Source: Larus michahellis
Lineage: Eukaryota > Chordata > Aves > Charadriiformes > Laridae
Direction: 5' to 3'
DNA: 64,000 nucleotides
Assembly: GCF_964199755.1 (NCBI RefSeq)
Contig: NC_133901.1
Span: forward strand, 4,690,016 to 4,754,015
In this document: piece by piece, positions 12,795 through 27,755 of the stretch
How positions within the stretch are numbered: position 1 is the stretch's first letter
How the letters are laid out: every line of letters begins with the position of its first letter
Position numbers and translations under genes: made by a program
Notes under the pieces: model-generated
Database searches by the model: none
Told to the model about the DNA's origin: nothing
Seen by the model: only the letters and a program-made list of their open reading frames with translations

Positions 12795-15700
12795 AAAGGG
12801 AAATTAATTGACGCAATTCTGAAAATACAAGCGGTAACGAACATTTCAAACTGATTTATTCCTGCTTTTCCACCCTCGCAGAAACATTTGAGTAAAGAGT
12901 TCTGGGTGCCGATCAGTCGGCAGCTGTACAACACCCCACCACCTGCCCTCGGCATCTCTGCGCTTTCCTAGAAGGCCAGAAGCCACATCAAGCAGGATGG
13001 GCACGAAGCGGGACCTCTCTGTTTCAGAGACATCCCCCACTGGTCGGCAGGAGAAGACGGAGCTCCTCCAGCTGCGGAAGGTCCCTCCGTGTGCCGGGGC
13101 GAGGAGGGGAAGACGACAGTGCCCCAGCAGCTCTCCATCCCACAGCACAAACCGCTCCCCTAACGACAAAAGGACATTTTGTGCAAGAGACAACATTGCA
13201 CGTTTCCTAATTAAAATAAAGTGAAATTGTTCACAAATCTGAACTATGATGTTCCAAAATTTCCGCCTTCCACCCCCCATCTGCCGATAATCCTTTTCAG
13301 GTTCCCTGCACTCTATATTGCCTCTGACAAAAGCAGTTTGCAAATTAACTTCACAGCATCACAGATTTTCAGTAAGCTCAAACACTGTTTCAAGCAAACA
13401 CCAAGTTATTCCGAGTATTTGCTTGAGGAGGAACAAACCTTTTCAAAGCAGACCTACACCAGTCTACAATTTGGGCTCTGATCCTGCCCACATTTGCATT
13501 AGGGCATGTCTTCATGCACTCTTAATAGTTTTTTTGGTGGTATGCGTAAGTACTGACCCCCCCAGATCAGGGCTGTGACCCCCTGCAGATGCCCAGGGGC
13601 ACAAGAAAAACCTCTACACCAAGAGAGGTTCTCACACAAAGGTGCAAGTCAGATAATGTGTGTGCTTCATCTGTTTGCTTTCTTCCTCCCTTTAATAGCC
13701 AAAGTATTAATCACTGTTAGAGGCTGATAAGCGATTTGGCAATAAATACCCTCCCCTTCCACTCGGCGCTCTCAAATAATAATTGCTCCGCAATAATATC
13801 ACAAAGACCTTGGTTATCTCTTCTAGAGTTCCTAAATCCACTGAAATCAATGGGGTGGGTGGTTTTGGTTTTTTTTAACCACTAATTAAACTATGAAAAA
13901 AACAAACAAACGAAAAAGAAAAGGATCTCTATCCTATCAATCTGCAGCGCTTGAAAAGCCCGCATACCAGAGTCCATTTACTACAAGGTCTCAGCACACC
14001 TTTGTGCAAGGCAAACTTTGTTGTTGTGGCCACTGGCCGCTAAACCTGACTCCGGGCTGAGGCTGGGCTGACAAAGTGGCTCATTGTGTTATTGTGGGAA
14101 AGGGCTCGGGAGAGATCTCCCACTCAGCGCCGGGATTCCAGAACAGGCATTCACACACCGAGCGGCCGCTGCAAGGGAGCGCCTCTGGAGAGCCGCGGGA
14201 GAAGTTTCTCATGTAGAGGGAAAGCTGAACCCATTATCATCATCGCGCTCACAGGAGCTAGAGTGCCTAAAGTGCACGATTAACCAAAAAAGAAAAAAAC
14301 ACGAAAAAACAAAACAACCCAAACCCCACCATCCAAACTCCATCGCTCTAGAATTTTTCAGCATCAGGAGAAAAAGTTCATTTAAAGTTTTGTTTCGCCA
14401 TCCCTTCACCTTCACAGAGCATCAAATAAAATTCGCAAGAGTTTTATTTTTACTTTTCTGAACTGCTTCATGAAAAACAATATAGTATACTACCTAGGAA
14501 GGGTTCTCTTCATTTGAAATAGACAGGAATTTATTAAAAAAAAAAAAAGACAACAAAAAACAAACCACCATCCGAAACCCAAAAAACAAAAAAGAAAACC
14601 ACACACACACACAAAATCATCAAATCATTGTTCAATCATTTTCAATGGAGTAATTTCGGTATGCAGCACCTTACAGGAAAGGAGCCTCTCCTACTCCAGG
14701 TATCTGATTTTTATCTCTGCTGACAATAATGTGTGAAGGAACCAAAACCACCCAATCTTTAAGTGCAACAGAGCACTGAGGGATTTTGTTCTCCTTAAGG
14801 TGGGAGGACACGGGGTCTCTATTTATCTAGACAGAACACACTGAATCTCCATCACGCCAAACATGCCAACGACGCAGCTGTAAAGCTCGAGTTATCTACG
14901 AAATGGTTTAAAAAGGGAAAACCTTTGGATTTTGTTACCTGTCCGAAATGGGACACAGTTTGGAGGAGAAATGAAGCTCTGTCGATTCAGGAGACAGTCC
15001 AGTGGGGTTACCAGCGCTGGGGTTCTCTGTATCCGATTTAATCCTGAATCCTCAACCCTTCTAAGTAAGTTAATTCCCACTCTCTGCCAATTCATTCAGG
15101 CAATGGAAGGCCAAAAAGTATTCTCAACAAAAATAAATCGGTATTGTTCTTTGATAATAAGCAACACAGTGAAGTACCGGACAACTTGCATTATGAAATG
15201 GGAAATCAACATTATTTTTAAAAAATGACACCAAACCCAGCAGCATTGGCTGAAGGGCACAGGGCCAGGGAGACAGGCGACAGCCCACATCCTACAGCTC
15301 CTAGTTATTTATAGCAGTTACTCATTAATAAGTTCTAACTCTCTGTTAATTAAAATTTCTTAATATTTCACCTATTGACCTTGATACTACAGCTTCCAGC
15401 GCCAGGAGAACACGAAGAGGTAACAGCAGTACTGAAAGGTTATTAACACACCTTACACTTCAGAAATTCTTCATCATGTGAAAAATAATTAGATTGATGA
15501 GAATTCTCCTAAAAACCTAGAACAAGCAGCACGCTCCTTCCAGTTCACAGCACATTGCTCATCAGGCTCCTTTGCGAATAGCCCCAAAAGGCTGAATCAA
15601 AATGTAACCCCATCACTTCTGGTTCTTTGGGGTTTTTAATTACGAAACAGCATCCACAATATCGTACCCTACAGCTTTTAGCTCCGAGATAGAGAAAACG

Positions 15701-16633
15701 TTACAGCAGCTTGGTGTTACTGTGAGCTTGGGATGAAAGGTAGGAAAATAGAGGGAAAAAAAGAGGAGGAAATGAAGCAAGAAAACAATGTGTTCTTAGA
15801 CTAGGTCTGCAGATGGATACCCCGGGTTTCTTGTTTCCTAAAAGCTTGGAGGACATGACATAGCTGTGACCATCCAAGCCTGCGCAGACTCCATTGAGGA
15901 TAAAACAGCCCGTGTTAACCCTAAAAATGAACCCTGAGGGAAGGCAGCTCAGGTGCTTGATGAGACACAGCTGGACACCCATGGGGGCAACACCGCTGCA
16001 GGCTGGGGACATGGCATCACACACTAGGAAGCTCACACAACTCTGCAGAAAATGAAGTTTTAAAGATAATGAATAATTAAAGAGGCCTCAAAGAAAGCAA
16101 GGGAAAGTTCTTTTGGGAGAGTCAAGAGGCACATATACAAGACAACAGTAAGAACCAGAACTTGAGCTAGGTAAGGGAAGGTTCCACAATTCCAATTTCT
16201 CCACAAACTGCAATATTTTTTTAATGCAAGCTTATTATTTAATCACAAAGGAGACAGTCATGCTTCTTTGTGTTTCCCTATTGATACAATCACACACAGC
16301 TCCAATGAAGTCAATTAAATCCTTGCAACTGAAGTTAGCTTTCCACATCCTTTAAATGACACAACTCTAGTCAAGCAAAAAACTTGAACAGACAAGCAGC
16401 AGAAAGCAAACCAAGTTTCAAGCTTCATTCCACATGCAACTGCAGTTTCATTTTCCCTTGTTACACTTGGGAGAAATGAATTTCCATAGATGAGCGTCCG
16501 ACTTCAGAGGTGGAAGAGACTAGAGTCAATATTCAAATACACTTAAGAAATCCACGGAAGGGAAGACGCTGTACTCCATAGAGGTGAGCCATGAGAAGGT
16601 TGGTCTTACTGAGCATCAGTGGGGTTTTGATAG

Positions 16634-16654
16634 AAAAAAAAAAAAAAAAAAAAA
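16634..16654. repeat. A21 homopolymer
   Basis: A run of 21 A in intron 1. No polyadenylation-type signal or gene-like sequence precedes it, so a processed retrocopy is not supported. Confidence 0.95.
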
Positions 16655-19638
16655 GAGTTCCTGACTCAAGACAAGTGCAGTTTTATTTCTGCTCTGTAAG
16701 TGAGATTTCCGAGTACGTCCCTCCCTCTCACCATCTCCATGAGTGCATCCCCATGGATGCAACACACTACTCATTTCACACAAAATCATTTTGACTTTTA
16801 TGATGGCTCACGCTTATCCACCCAGTGGTAAATCTCTAGCGACAACCATTCACAGCATTTCAGTTTTCTGGAAAGAAACGTTAAAAAAACCCCAAAAACT
16901 CATTATCCCACAAATATTTCATTTGTAACTCTAGCTGGAATTCAAAAATTAAAGTATCTGTGAAAGGCAGATTAAAAACTAGCTTTGCATCTTAAAAAGA
17001 CGCAATTGTGAATCTCAAGAAATGGACTTCGGCTTGGTTTGCACACGGGGAGAGGAGAAGGACCTTCAAAAAGGTAATGGGTTTTGGAGAGTTGGGGAGA
17101 AGGTACAAATGATACGGAATTCACAGAATGCCAAGAGACAGATGACAACAAAACATGCAAGTCACACGAATATAAGAAAATCCCCCTCAAAACTCCAGTG
17201 GGATGTGTCCAAATTAGACAAAGACTGACCCTACAAGAAAGGCCAGTTCTTTTAAGAGTCTGTTTTTACAGTATCTTGCATAAATACAAACCACTTCTTC
17301 ACCACCACGTTTCCTGACAGTCTTCAGTATTCAGCTTATCCTGAACATGCACTTCACTTTGCCTATTGCAAGAGAAGTTAATTCAAATCCTGCTGGAGCA
17401 AAGAACGTTACACTACGTTTATGTCCTTTTAGAAGGAATCCCACGTCAAATATAAATAGGGGTTGAGAGCATCTTATCTGCAACAGCGGAAGCAGAAATT
17501 TCAAAATATCAGCAAAACCAGGTGTCAGTCTGCAGAGTTCTGCCGACAGCCCGACGGCATTAGCGCAGGAGCCAGTTTTCCCAGTGAAATTTAGTTGTGC
17601 TCAATTTTACCTGAATTATTTAACTGACACATAACCCAAAAAGGTTTTATTCCACCACTTTGACAGCCAGGGGAGCGCTATCAGGGCACGCTCACTTTGT
17701 GTGAATAAGCTGGAACACCCAGGTGCTATCACCGAAAGTACGGCACAATCTCCATTCTTTAATATTTACTTTCTGACCCAGTTCAGTCACATTTTGGCAG
17801 CGCACAGCAGAGCGGAGCCCATACCGATACCCACCTTAACAATACTGTACGCGGTTAATCAGTGACAACAGCCTACCCATTAACCCCAGTTGTTCTTCCA
17901 CCAAAAAGCTTCACAGGTCTCACAGATTCAGGTGGGTTGCAGTTTGTTCCCTAATTTCTAGGGGGAGGATACATATTTTCTCCATCATTTGACATCTGCT
18001 TTAAAGAAATAAGTAAAACTAACCGGTATTATTCACTACCTACACCATACCATATTCGTCTCGGGGCAGGGGAGGAAGATGACTTGTCTTTAACAAGAGT
18101 CTCGATAATAATGGTCCCATGTAGAAAAAAAGCGCTTCTGCTCTCTCTCATATTCCTCTTCCAGTCCCTAACCAGAACGCCAGAATGGTACAGACGAACA
18201 ATTGGGGTGTTCAGAGTTGTTTTAAGCTGCTGGTGAATACATAAATAAGGGAACGTGCTGCAGGGAAACCCCAATACCAAACAGCTCTTCAGCATCCCAT
18301 CCTCCTCCTGATGCTCACTAAGGAGATTCCCTCATTCTTAATGAATTCTGACTAATGTTTTCCATTGCCCCAGATTAAACTGCAACTGTAAGATTTTTCT
18401 CTAATTTTGTTCTGGGGGCATCAAGCCCTGTTACAAATAATGTAACTCGCAGCTTGCCGGGTGTACCTCCTCGCCACACCACGGGTGCCAGAGACACCTT
18501 GCACTTCATAAAGCAGCTGCTTAGAGCACCCCGTACATCAGTTGAGTGCTGCAGCTCTACACCAAGAGGTAATCGCTGCCCATTACAGTTTTAAATACTC
18601 AAAAGTCAGTAGAATGAAATGCAGCACCATTACAAGTCACTTTACTGTCAGCATCCTCTGTGTTCAAGGAAGAGCAGAACAAGATTTGTTATCATGTCAA
18701 TCAGAAGCTCAACTGGCTACAACTTTTGTCTCTAAATTTGAACTCTGGTAGCTGAAGAGCAGGTGGATGCTCTGATTTTCCTCCTTCTCATGCATATATA
18801 TTACTGGTGCAGAAATCTTGGAAGAGTACTTGATCGAAAGTAATGAACGAGATATTCACTCTCACCTAAACTGAGCAAACGATAATATGTTTATTATTAC
18901 GGGCCCGCTGAAGTACATCCGTCTTGAAGGCTGCTTCTGAATACTGCTTGAATTGATTCAATTAAAAGTCATTTTGCTAGTAGTAATTTCCTTCTTGTGA
19001 CAACCACTAGTGCATTGAGTCTCTTTTTTGTCAAATATCAAGGAAGTATTTATGCGAATAACAAATAAAGAGAAAGCGTTAGTGCAACCACCAGCTGCAT
19101 TTACTTACAGTGTAAATGCCAAAGCATCTTTGGGTTGTAAAAGGATTAAGAATTCCTGAAGATTAACAGCAAACTGATCAAAAATGCAGAAACGTGGTGG
19201 TATCTAACAGCAGAGCTACTTAGCCAGTAAACTGACAGAATTTTTAGACCAGCTAACAGACTGGAAACCCACTCTCAGAAGCCACCCTTCCCTCTCTAGG
19301 AAGGATCACTATGGGAAAAACATGATTTAGTGCAGTTTAACGTTATAGACCAGCTGTCAGATCTATAACTGAGACAATAACCGGGATCTACATTTGTCAT
19401 CAAGTTACTTACCCGCTGGGAAACCGGTCATTTAGAACTAAAGCAAGTGAGCTCCCTATCCCAAATATAAATAGGTATGGCAGACAAAAGGGTAAAGTCT
19501 TTATTTTAGACTTTATGTTAAATTTAGTAGACCAGAGTCAAACACAAGGTAGAGGTCACAAAAAGATTTTTTAAATCATATCAAAAAACCCAGTGCTGGA
19601 TCTAAACTTTGGTATTTAAAAGCATGCCAGTGCCTCAA

Positions 19639-19668
19639 AAACAAACAAACAAACAAAAAAAAAACCAA
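19639..19668 (+). repeat. (AAAC)n / A-rich tract
   Basis: Four tandem AAAC units followed by an A run. It is a low-complexity tract in intron 1. Confidence 0.85.
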
Positions 19669-22600
19669 ACCAAGAGGTGGGCTCCGTTTAATACAATAGT
19701 GTCAGGCCACCATTCATCAGTACAATAAATCTGATATCTACTTTTACAGCTTCATCTCCTATAGTCTACATTCATGGTCTTACTCTTCCCACACCTATCA
19801 CAGAGGTTTGAGATCATCACGTAAGTCGTGAGCTATGTATGTATACACACATATATACATGTTCATCTACATAACGGCTATAATTACCTTATTTTATCGC
19901 AAGATTCGTAGAACACTTAAACTATATGCAGGAACGAATGAGTTCAAAAGTATTGCTAAAGAATAGAAAGCAAATTGGTAAAAAGAAAAAAAAATAATAA
20001 AAAAAAAATCTCAATTTCTCCTGGATTTAAGCTGCTGAAAAAACCTGTAGGCTGTCAGTCGGAAAGCACAACACACCGATGCCCCAAAGCCTTACACACA
20101 CTGCCTTCGGGAACGGCGTAGCGGGGAGAGCAGCTCCTGCCACTGGCACATACCAAAGATTCCACATCATTTTTGCACCACGAAAATGTTCTCACTGACT
20201 TGGATTTCTGTTATAACACGTTAGTCCAGCCTCAAAAAGTGCAACCTCAGCGTGGTAAATTGAGCTGGTTTAGGAGGCCTTCTCTTGGGCGTTGAGGATG
20301 CAGAGAAAATGAGTTAAGAAGTTTAACACACACCATAATCCTCCTATTTCCAAAACAAAGTCCAGCTATAAACACTAAGAACGCCACACACCTACCAAAT
20401 TCTTTTTATTAGCATAAGGAAGACAGGAACGAGGATTAATGCTTCACCTCTTCGTTACACTGGCTTCTTTCTGTAAGTTTTACTAAGTTTCTAAATGCAT
20501 GCTGCTAACCTTCAGATACGTCTAAAGGCAAAATAATCCTTTATGAAAGTACTTGTTGCTAGGAACACACACAAAAAAAAAAAAACACAAAACAAAAGGA
20601 AACTATGGTAAACAATAACTTATCATTGTATTTAATAGCTGTAGGTCTTTGTTAGAAACAGCTATCCCAGAATACGCAGCCACGTTCATGAGATCGAGTG
20701 AATTCTATCTGAAGTTTACAGAAGGAAGCAAATACAAACACTCTCAAAGGTATTTTCATAGCAGGAAGCTCCAAGCACTTCTCCGCTGCTCCGGCGGCTG
20801 CCTACCCCGGTGGCTAGTGGCCCAGCAGTGCTGCAAGCCAGCCCTGCAGGCAACGGGGAGCAGGCGGCAGCAGTGCTAAATACGCGTTACTTTCACTACA
20901 GGATTAACCAGCTCACAAATCGCCAATTAAACCCTGCTTTCTGATTTAGGCTTTAATTCATTACGGATGCAAAGGCAAGACACGCAAATAGAGCCTGGTG
21001 GAAGTGAGTCTGGAGTGCTTCGCTCCAGCTGCCCCCGTCCCGAGGCTCAGCCCTCCTTGGAGATAAATGTCTTTTTAATCAAGATGTCCAAAAGTCTCTT
21101 TTTTAAAAAAATTAATGGCTAATTGCTGTACATAAACGCAAATCAGTGACTATTCAATATGCAACTAGGCATGCTGGTGGTTTACCGCTAGAGAAAAGGT
21201 CCATATTTTCCAGGTTTCCAAAGCTTTCCTATTTCTTCACTTAAGATGGGAAAACTAGAAACTTCTCATCTTCCGCAACACGTGAGTTTCCCTCCCCGCT
21301 TCCACTTTGTGGACTTTCTGCCAATAGCATTGTTGAAAAATAAATTCTTGTGGACAGGAAATATCCTAAGCAAAGGATATCCAGCTTTATGATACTTAAA
21401 ATACTACGCATTCCTCCTTATCTGCCACTGCGCAGGCCAGTTGTCGGGTGTGTGACGCCTTTGGGCGGCCGGGAAGGGCCCCCCACACATCCCCCCCCCA
21501 CGGTGGCTACAGCCTCACACCTTCAGATAAACCAGCTCCTTCAGATTTTCTTAAGATTTCCCCTTTCCCCGCACTCAACCCCAGCCGTCCCATTGCAGAA
21601 CAAAGAGACGAGACGCAAGACAAGCAACGCTGGCTCTCAAGAGCACACCCTCCCCAACCTCTCCTGATAAGGTGCTTTCAAAATATGCCCACAACCCTCA
21701 TCTTAACAGCCTCATCTGACAGAGGTGGCTTGGCCTTTCAAGCGATCCCCTCGTTTAATTTCCTCAACAACGGCACTCCACAAAAGCAAACATCCTGCCC
21801 CGTTTCCAGAGCCAGATCCCAGTTGGGGCAGGCAGCAGGAGGGGAGCGGGGACCAGCAGCACGGCTCCAGCTCCGCCGGACACCCTCCTTATGGAGCCGG
21901 TTCATTCACTGGAACAGACCAAAAGTAATGGCGATGGAAACTTGGCTGTAAATGAACGTTTGACTGGTCTTCAAGGAGCTTGCGGGGTGCGGGCGCTGCA
22001 GCTCCTGGTGTCCAGTCCACCCTAAAGTTGGGCTCCCCGTGCAACCAGCCAGTAGCCAAACAAACGCGTTTATGAGTGGGCTTTTGGGGGTAACAGTGAC
22101 TGTACAGAAATTTAAGCTTTTAATGAAGTCACCTAAATTATATAACGTAGATATTGGGGGATAGTCATCTTAAAACCTTACTATGCAACTCTTCCCTGCT
22201 TGACCAGCTTCAAGCCCCATGAAACAACACCCAAGCTGATGATTCATGTCTAACATTTCCTCAGTAGTCAGTAGCTTACATTTCTTAACCAAAAGCAGAC
22301 TAATGTTAAAAATCGCTCATAATAAAATCAGGATTCAAGCCCTTTAAGGCACTCTGACACTTCCGTAGTTTCCTGCCTCTTCCTACCAGGAGGACAGCCA
22401 ACATCCAAAGCTAAATGTGGAGAAGCAGCTGAGGTAAAGCCAAAGCGGCCATCCCAAAATGAAGGTGGCTGTTGAATGAAAGAAAGCATTTCAAGAAAAA
22501 AAAAAAAAAAGGGCAAAAATTCTGACTGCACAAAATTGCAGCCATGACACTTGGGTCTTTTTAAAATACATTTCTCTGTGGAATTTAAGTGCCACTTTAT

Positions 22601-25600
22601 TTTCTTGTAATAAACAGACATCTAAATCTAGCCTCAGTAATAAATAGTACCTCTACTTTACGTCTTTGCTATTCCCTCTTTAAATATCCCTTTTCTTTAT
22701 AAGGCCACCAAATCCCTGTCTGTGGATTCACCGGAGGGGGCTAATGCTTCATTTGTAGAAGACTTCAAAATAACACCAGCAACTATTTTTAGTACCCCAT
22801 AAATGATCACGCTTTTCAGAGTGCTTTAATACAGCCATAACCAAAGAATATTCTCATTTCAGTCAATTTTACTTGCAACACCGGACACGCTTATGGCTAC
22901 AGAAGACCCATTAGAAGGTAAGGTCCCCATGCACTGACCCTTGTGTCCCGAAAGCACGTAGAGAACTCAACACCCAGTGACCACCACCCTTAACACAAGC
23001 TCATGGGTAAGTATTTTAGAGGGATTTTTCTTAATACAGTCCAAACATAAACATACAGATATAGTTTTAAACAGCTACATAGGATCAAAGAGAGAAATCA
23101 CCACTTTGACAAGAGAAACTTCCTGCACCTCCTCTTGTGGCAGTGCACCCCCAAAGATATTTACTCGGCTATAGCCACAGATCCAGTTTTTATAAAAGTA
23201 AGCATTCCCTTTGAAAAACAGCTCTACAGAAAGAAGTACGTATCTTGTCTGAATGCCAGATCCTTGGACACACTCAGACTTCAGTCAGCATTGCAGCAAC
23301 AAAAGTAAAATTGCAATGTTTTTTCTCATTTCAGTTGGCTCCACCTTGTTAGCTGGCACAGGTCAGATCCTACTCGGTGCCTCGCATCAATAACTGACGT
23401 TTAAATCCAAATCCAAACAAACTACATGCTTGCTCTGATTTGTGAGCAGATCACGATTTCACAATAAAGTCACATTTACTCCAGAGCACTCGATGCCTTG
23501 GGGGAAACTTGCTTCTAGAAATATTACACTCATAATAATTTATAGCCACATTATTTCTTTGATGCTCAATACCCACAATCACTATTTACTCAAATCAGCA
23601 GAAAGGATCACAACTGCCCGCTCATCTCATGATGGCTCCCAGATGGAGCCTACTGGTTTCCAGGGATAACTCACCCCGTTGGACACTTTGGATCTCCACT
23701 CCTTCGAGATCACCCTGCTGTCCCACCACCAACCCTCCAAAATCACTGCACTAGCGGGTCTGAACATTTAAAAGCTGAGATCAAGCCATCTCCAAGGGCG
23801 AGGACCTACATTAGATATTGCCAACAGGCTTTGACTAGACTGTAGGAGCGAGGAAGAGAATTTGGAGAGCGCAGCGTCTGCGCTGACACATCTGCCCACG
23901 GGGCATGGAGGGAAGAGAGCCAGCAATGTAAGCAGAGAAGTCTTTGTCCTTAGGTGACACCGAGGCAACCTACACATGCCAAAATTGTTGTGCAATTAGT
24001 ATGTTCTTAATTTTGTACCCTTAGAGAAGCTAAGTAAGTGTACTTAATCAGCTGAAAATAAAGCTGATGCAAAATAAAGCAACCCAAGTAACTAATTAGT
24101 TAAAGGACGTCAAATGGAAGCAAAATGAAGTGTCTAATTATATACCATCAGTTCAAGTGCACAACACAATACAGAGCTATAAAAAAAAAATGCCACTTCC
24201 TAATTTAATCTAAACAATTCAACTAAACACCACTGCTGGCTAACACTCAAGAGAAAAAAAAGTTAAGAAACTAACACAATGGTTAAAATCTCTCTGGTGA
24301 GGTTCAATGAGATCTTTTCAGTCCACTGAAGTTAATTGACAAGCCTGAACCAAATTCACAAGATTCAAGGCTTCCTCCAAGACAAGTTTATGCCACAAAG
24401 TGCATTTAAAGACATGACATGAAAAAAATTAAGGTTTCTGGGTTTTCTTCCAATATTCGTATAAAGTATAGGCTCTCCTGTGTATCTTATTCTCAAAGCA
24501 GCATCTCAATCTCCAAAATCACTAAACCTACTGAGAAACTGGTGGAGACAGGTATTAATTCATCAGGGGAAAATTTCCTCAAAAACCTCCATCCCCATTA
24601 TTGCATTTCTTTGTCCCTCAAAGGATTCTCCAGCGCTATCAGCCGACACCATCAGCCATGAAAGTACAATCTAAAGGCAAGCCATTGAAGCTTATCACAT
24701 CACTGACAATGTCATTTTAACAGCTTAAAGACTTAAAAGTTTTAGGAACAAACACCTTGAAAACAATGAAGCTATGCTGATGTGCATCAGAGAAAAAGCT
24801 ACCGATATGCTTGTCGAATTCCCATTTTTATTCTAACCTGAATAATCGCTACAGATAATAAGCATCTGTAGGAAGGGGAAAAATGACAGAGCATTCCAGA
24901 GGATATAAACTCCCCTCAGATGTTTTTCCAAATTCAGTTTCATAGAACCTAAACACCAAATATAATGGACACTCCCCATGTCTATTTCTGACAAGTTGGG
25001 TTTGTTTGTTTGCTTTTTAACTATAATTTGCCATCGCTACTTCGGTAACAAAAACCTAGCACACAAAATCCTTCTGCGTGCCCTGGAAATAGCGGTATAT
25101 TTTGCAGAAGAATGTTGGTGTAGCGTTTGCAAATATTGTGGAAATATGTTTTTTTCCTTATAAAATCAAACCAATTGTTAGGAAAAATGAGACATTTTCA
25201 GTACAATATATAAAGCATGGTAAAATTCAGTCCTTGAGTAGGAAAGCGTAAGTTTAATTGAATCAGATGGGATCAGGGCTCTTTTTCATTAGCAGTAAAA
25301 TAGATTCAATGTTCAAGTATTTGCCAAGGTATTATTAGTACTTTCATGAAAGTAAAAAAGGTAAAAAGATTGGGCTTTTTGAGTTGTTTTGACTTAAGTA
25401 CAACTATTGGCAATTCAAAAACATTTTCAAAAAAGACATTAGAGAACCATTTTTAGAAATAATCCAGAAACCTTAAGCTGCACTCAGCGTGCAAGTTCCC
25501 ATGAAGCTACATTAGCAGTACTCTAAAACACAGAATTAACCAAAAAGATGCTTGGAATTCTTTCTGCATTACACAGACCTTCCCATTCCACGTCCGGCAT

Positions 25601-25797
25601 CCCAGCTCGCTCTCATGCCTACACTGAAATCATTCGCACACCCTTCGGCAAGACAAAGCCTCCACTGAAACCAAGTCTCCGATGATGCAAGTGAAGAACA
25701 ACAGTGAGCGTAAGCGTAGCCATAGAGTAGGTGAACCTCCATTAACTCAGCTGAACTCAATTAAGTTAAGCCCATCGCTTTAAGGGCAGAGAGAAAG

Positions 25798-25823
25798 ACA
25801 CACACACACACATATATATATAT
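25798..25823 (+). repeat. (AC)n(TA)n compound microsatellite
   Basis: Seven AC units pass directly into about six TA units. It is probably length-polymorphic and lies in intron 1. Confidence 0.93.
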
Positions 25824-27726
25824 GGGAAACATGACCCAAGGGCTACATTCTTGGGTGGAAAAACCAAACAGACTTCATTAAGCATTGCTCCATCTCTCAG
25901 GTGCATCCTAGTAGCCGAGATTTCCAACCAGGGTATTACTAAAAGAAGGTATTAATAATCTGATAGTTCTTTACACCGCCTGGAATCCAATACACAACAG
26001 AGATACCTCTGTCACAGAAACCTTTTGTTACTCACTCATACCTTGGTATTTCAGCATTAGAGCTGCGCTTGCCTTCAAAGCTCGCTATCCCTTCCCCGCT
26101 AAGGGCAGAAGTCAAAGATCCATGGACAAGGACTTCAAGCCAAACACACCCTTTGCTATTTCAGGCTTTAACATAAGCAGATTACAGCTCAGCTGTTCTC
26201 CATCTGAACTTTTGTTTATCTCTTACCAATGCTTCAGTAATTATCCCTGACAAAAGCCAGACTTTAATTAACAAGCCATGACCAGCCTTCACCTATGAAC
26301 TCTTTCTTCCCATACAAATTCTGCCTCTAAGTAGCTATTAAATACCAAATTTTAGCAGTCAATCATTAGGAGATATTCTTACCATGCAGAGTTAATATGA
26401 AATTCGAACAAGGCAAGAGAGATGCAGGTCGTGGGGGCTGCCAGGGATGCCCCGTCCCCACGAGAAGCCACCTCTGCTTGTGGGACAGCCTTTTTACGGA
26501 GCCGGGATAGTTGTGCCCTTGCAGCACAGGCTGTTCCAGGAAGGCAACGTGGCTGCTATGCAGTGCAACACGCTTCACAGTGAGTAAATATAAAGAGAGA
26601 CAAGATCTCCGCCTCAAGCTGTTGAGAAAGGAAAGGGAAGATCTTCCCTGACACCCTTTCGTACAGAGGACGCGAAAGCCCGTCTCTTCAAATAGGAGAA
26701 ACAAAAAGCAGAGACAGTTTCAAAGAAGGAAGAAATTGATGGATTGGGATAGGTAGCTAAGACGAACGCTGAAGCAGAACAAGTAATTTAAATCAAAACC
26801 AGGCAGTCGAGCTCTTCTTTTAAGTGGCACATCGTGTGCTAAGGTGTACTACAGGAACTCGAAGGAGAGACCTGCCCCATATGTGGGGACCAGGAGATTT
26901 CACCTTAACGCTTTAGTCCTTACGTTCTCTTAACCCTTCTCCTTTGGGGTAGGAGGTGGTGGTTAGGTGACGAGACTGGTGGACGGGGAGAATGATCATT
27001 GACACTTTGATTTCAAACAGCACGAGTACTAAGAGACTAAAGGCCAAGTAAAACACACCATCTGTCCATCTAACAATGACGATTCCCCCTCGCTCTGTAC
27101 CTCAGCAGGACCATCCCTGCCTGCTGGGGAAGGTGGCACTGGGACCAGGACGGGCGCAGGAGAAGGGATCACACGCCATCCTCGGCTTGGCTTGAAAGCC
27201 CCAGCTGGGCTGTTTGGGCCCAGGTTCAGGAAACGCTGATGGAAGCCCAACACCAGGCCAGCACCAACAGAACCACACCGGACCCTGCTGCCCCTCTGGG
27301 CCAGCACTTGTCCAGCAGCAAGGCCAGTCGGATCTAAGGTTAGCTTCCAGATCAACCCCAGGGTCTAACTGGTTGAGCCAAACCAAGAGAAGCAACAGGA
27401 ATGAAGGGAGCTGGAGGCAGGAATGACCTTTCAGTAGGAGCACTAACTTAGAGCTGTGTAATCAGGCCACGAACTTGCACTTTGATGTACATCTGTAGTA
27501 TTTTATCTATCAATACACCCATGGAGATGGATTGCAGCACCTCCTTTTTTAATATCGTGATATTTAACTATTTAACCGAGGTGATACACCAAGTTCTGTA
27601 CAGCAAACACTTGTGAAACCGTTTTCTTCCCCCACTGCCTACACCGTATTTAGAGAAGGGGATTCAAACACAGCTCAAGAGCAAACAAAACTTCCCTACA
27701 CCGTACACGCACAACCTACATAAGAT

Positions 27727-27755
27727 GGGGGGGGGGGGGACAAAAAAAAAAAAAA
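27727..27755 (+). repeat. G13 followed by A14
   Basis: A run of 13 G is separated by two bases from a run of 14 A. It is a low-complexity junction in intron 1 that is prone to sequencing-length error. Confidence 0.93.

Noticed and set aside
12846..13343. 165-codon minus-strand open frame in intron 1
   Set aside because: No recognisable domain and no clear splice sites. The frame passes through a locally GC-richer patch, and other frames of similar size occur by chance in this window.
16634..16654. A21 run as the tail of a processed pseudogene
   Set aside because: No polyadenylation signal, gene-like body or target duplication could be seen next to it.
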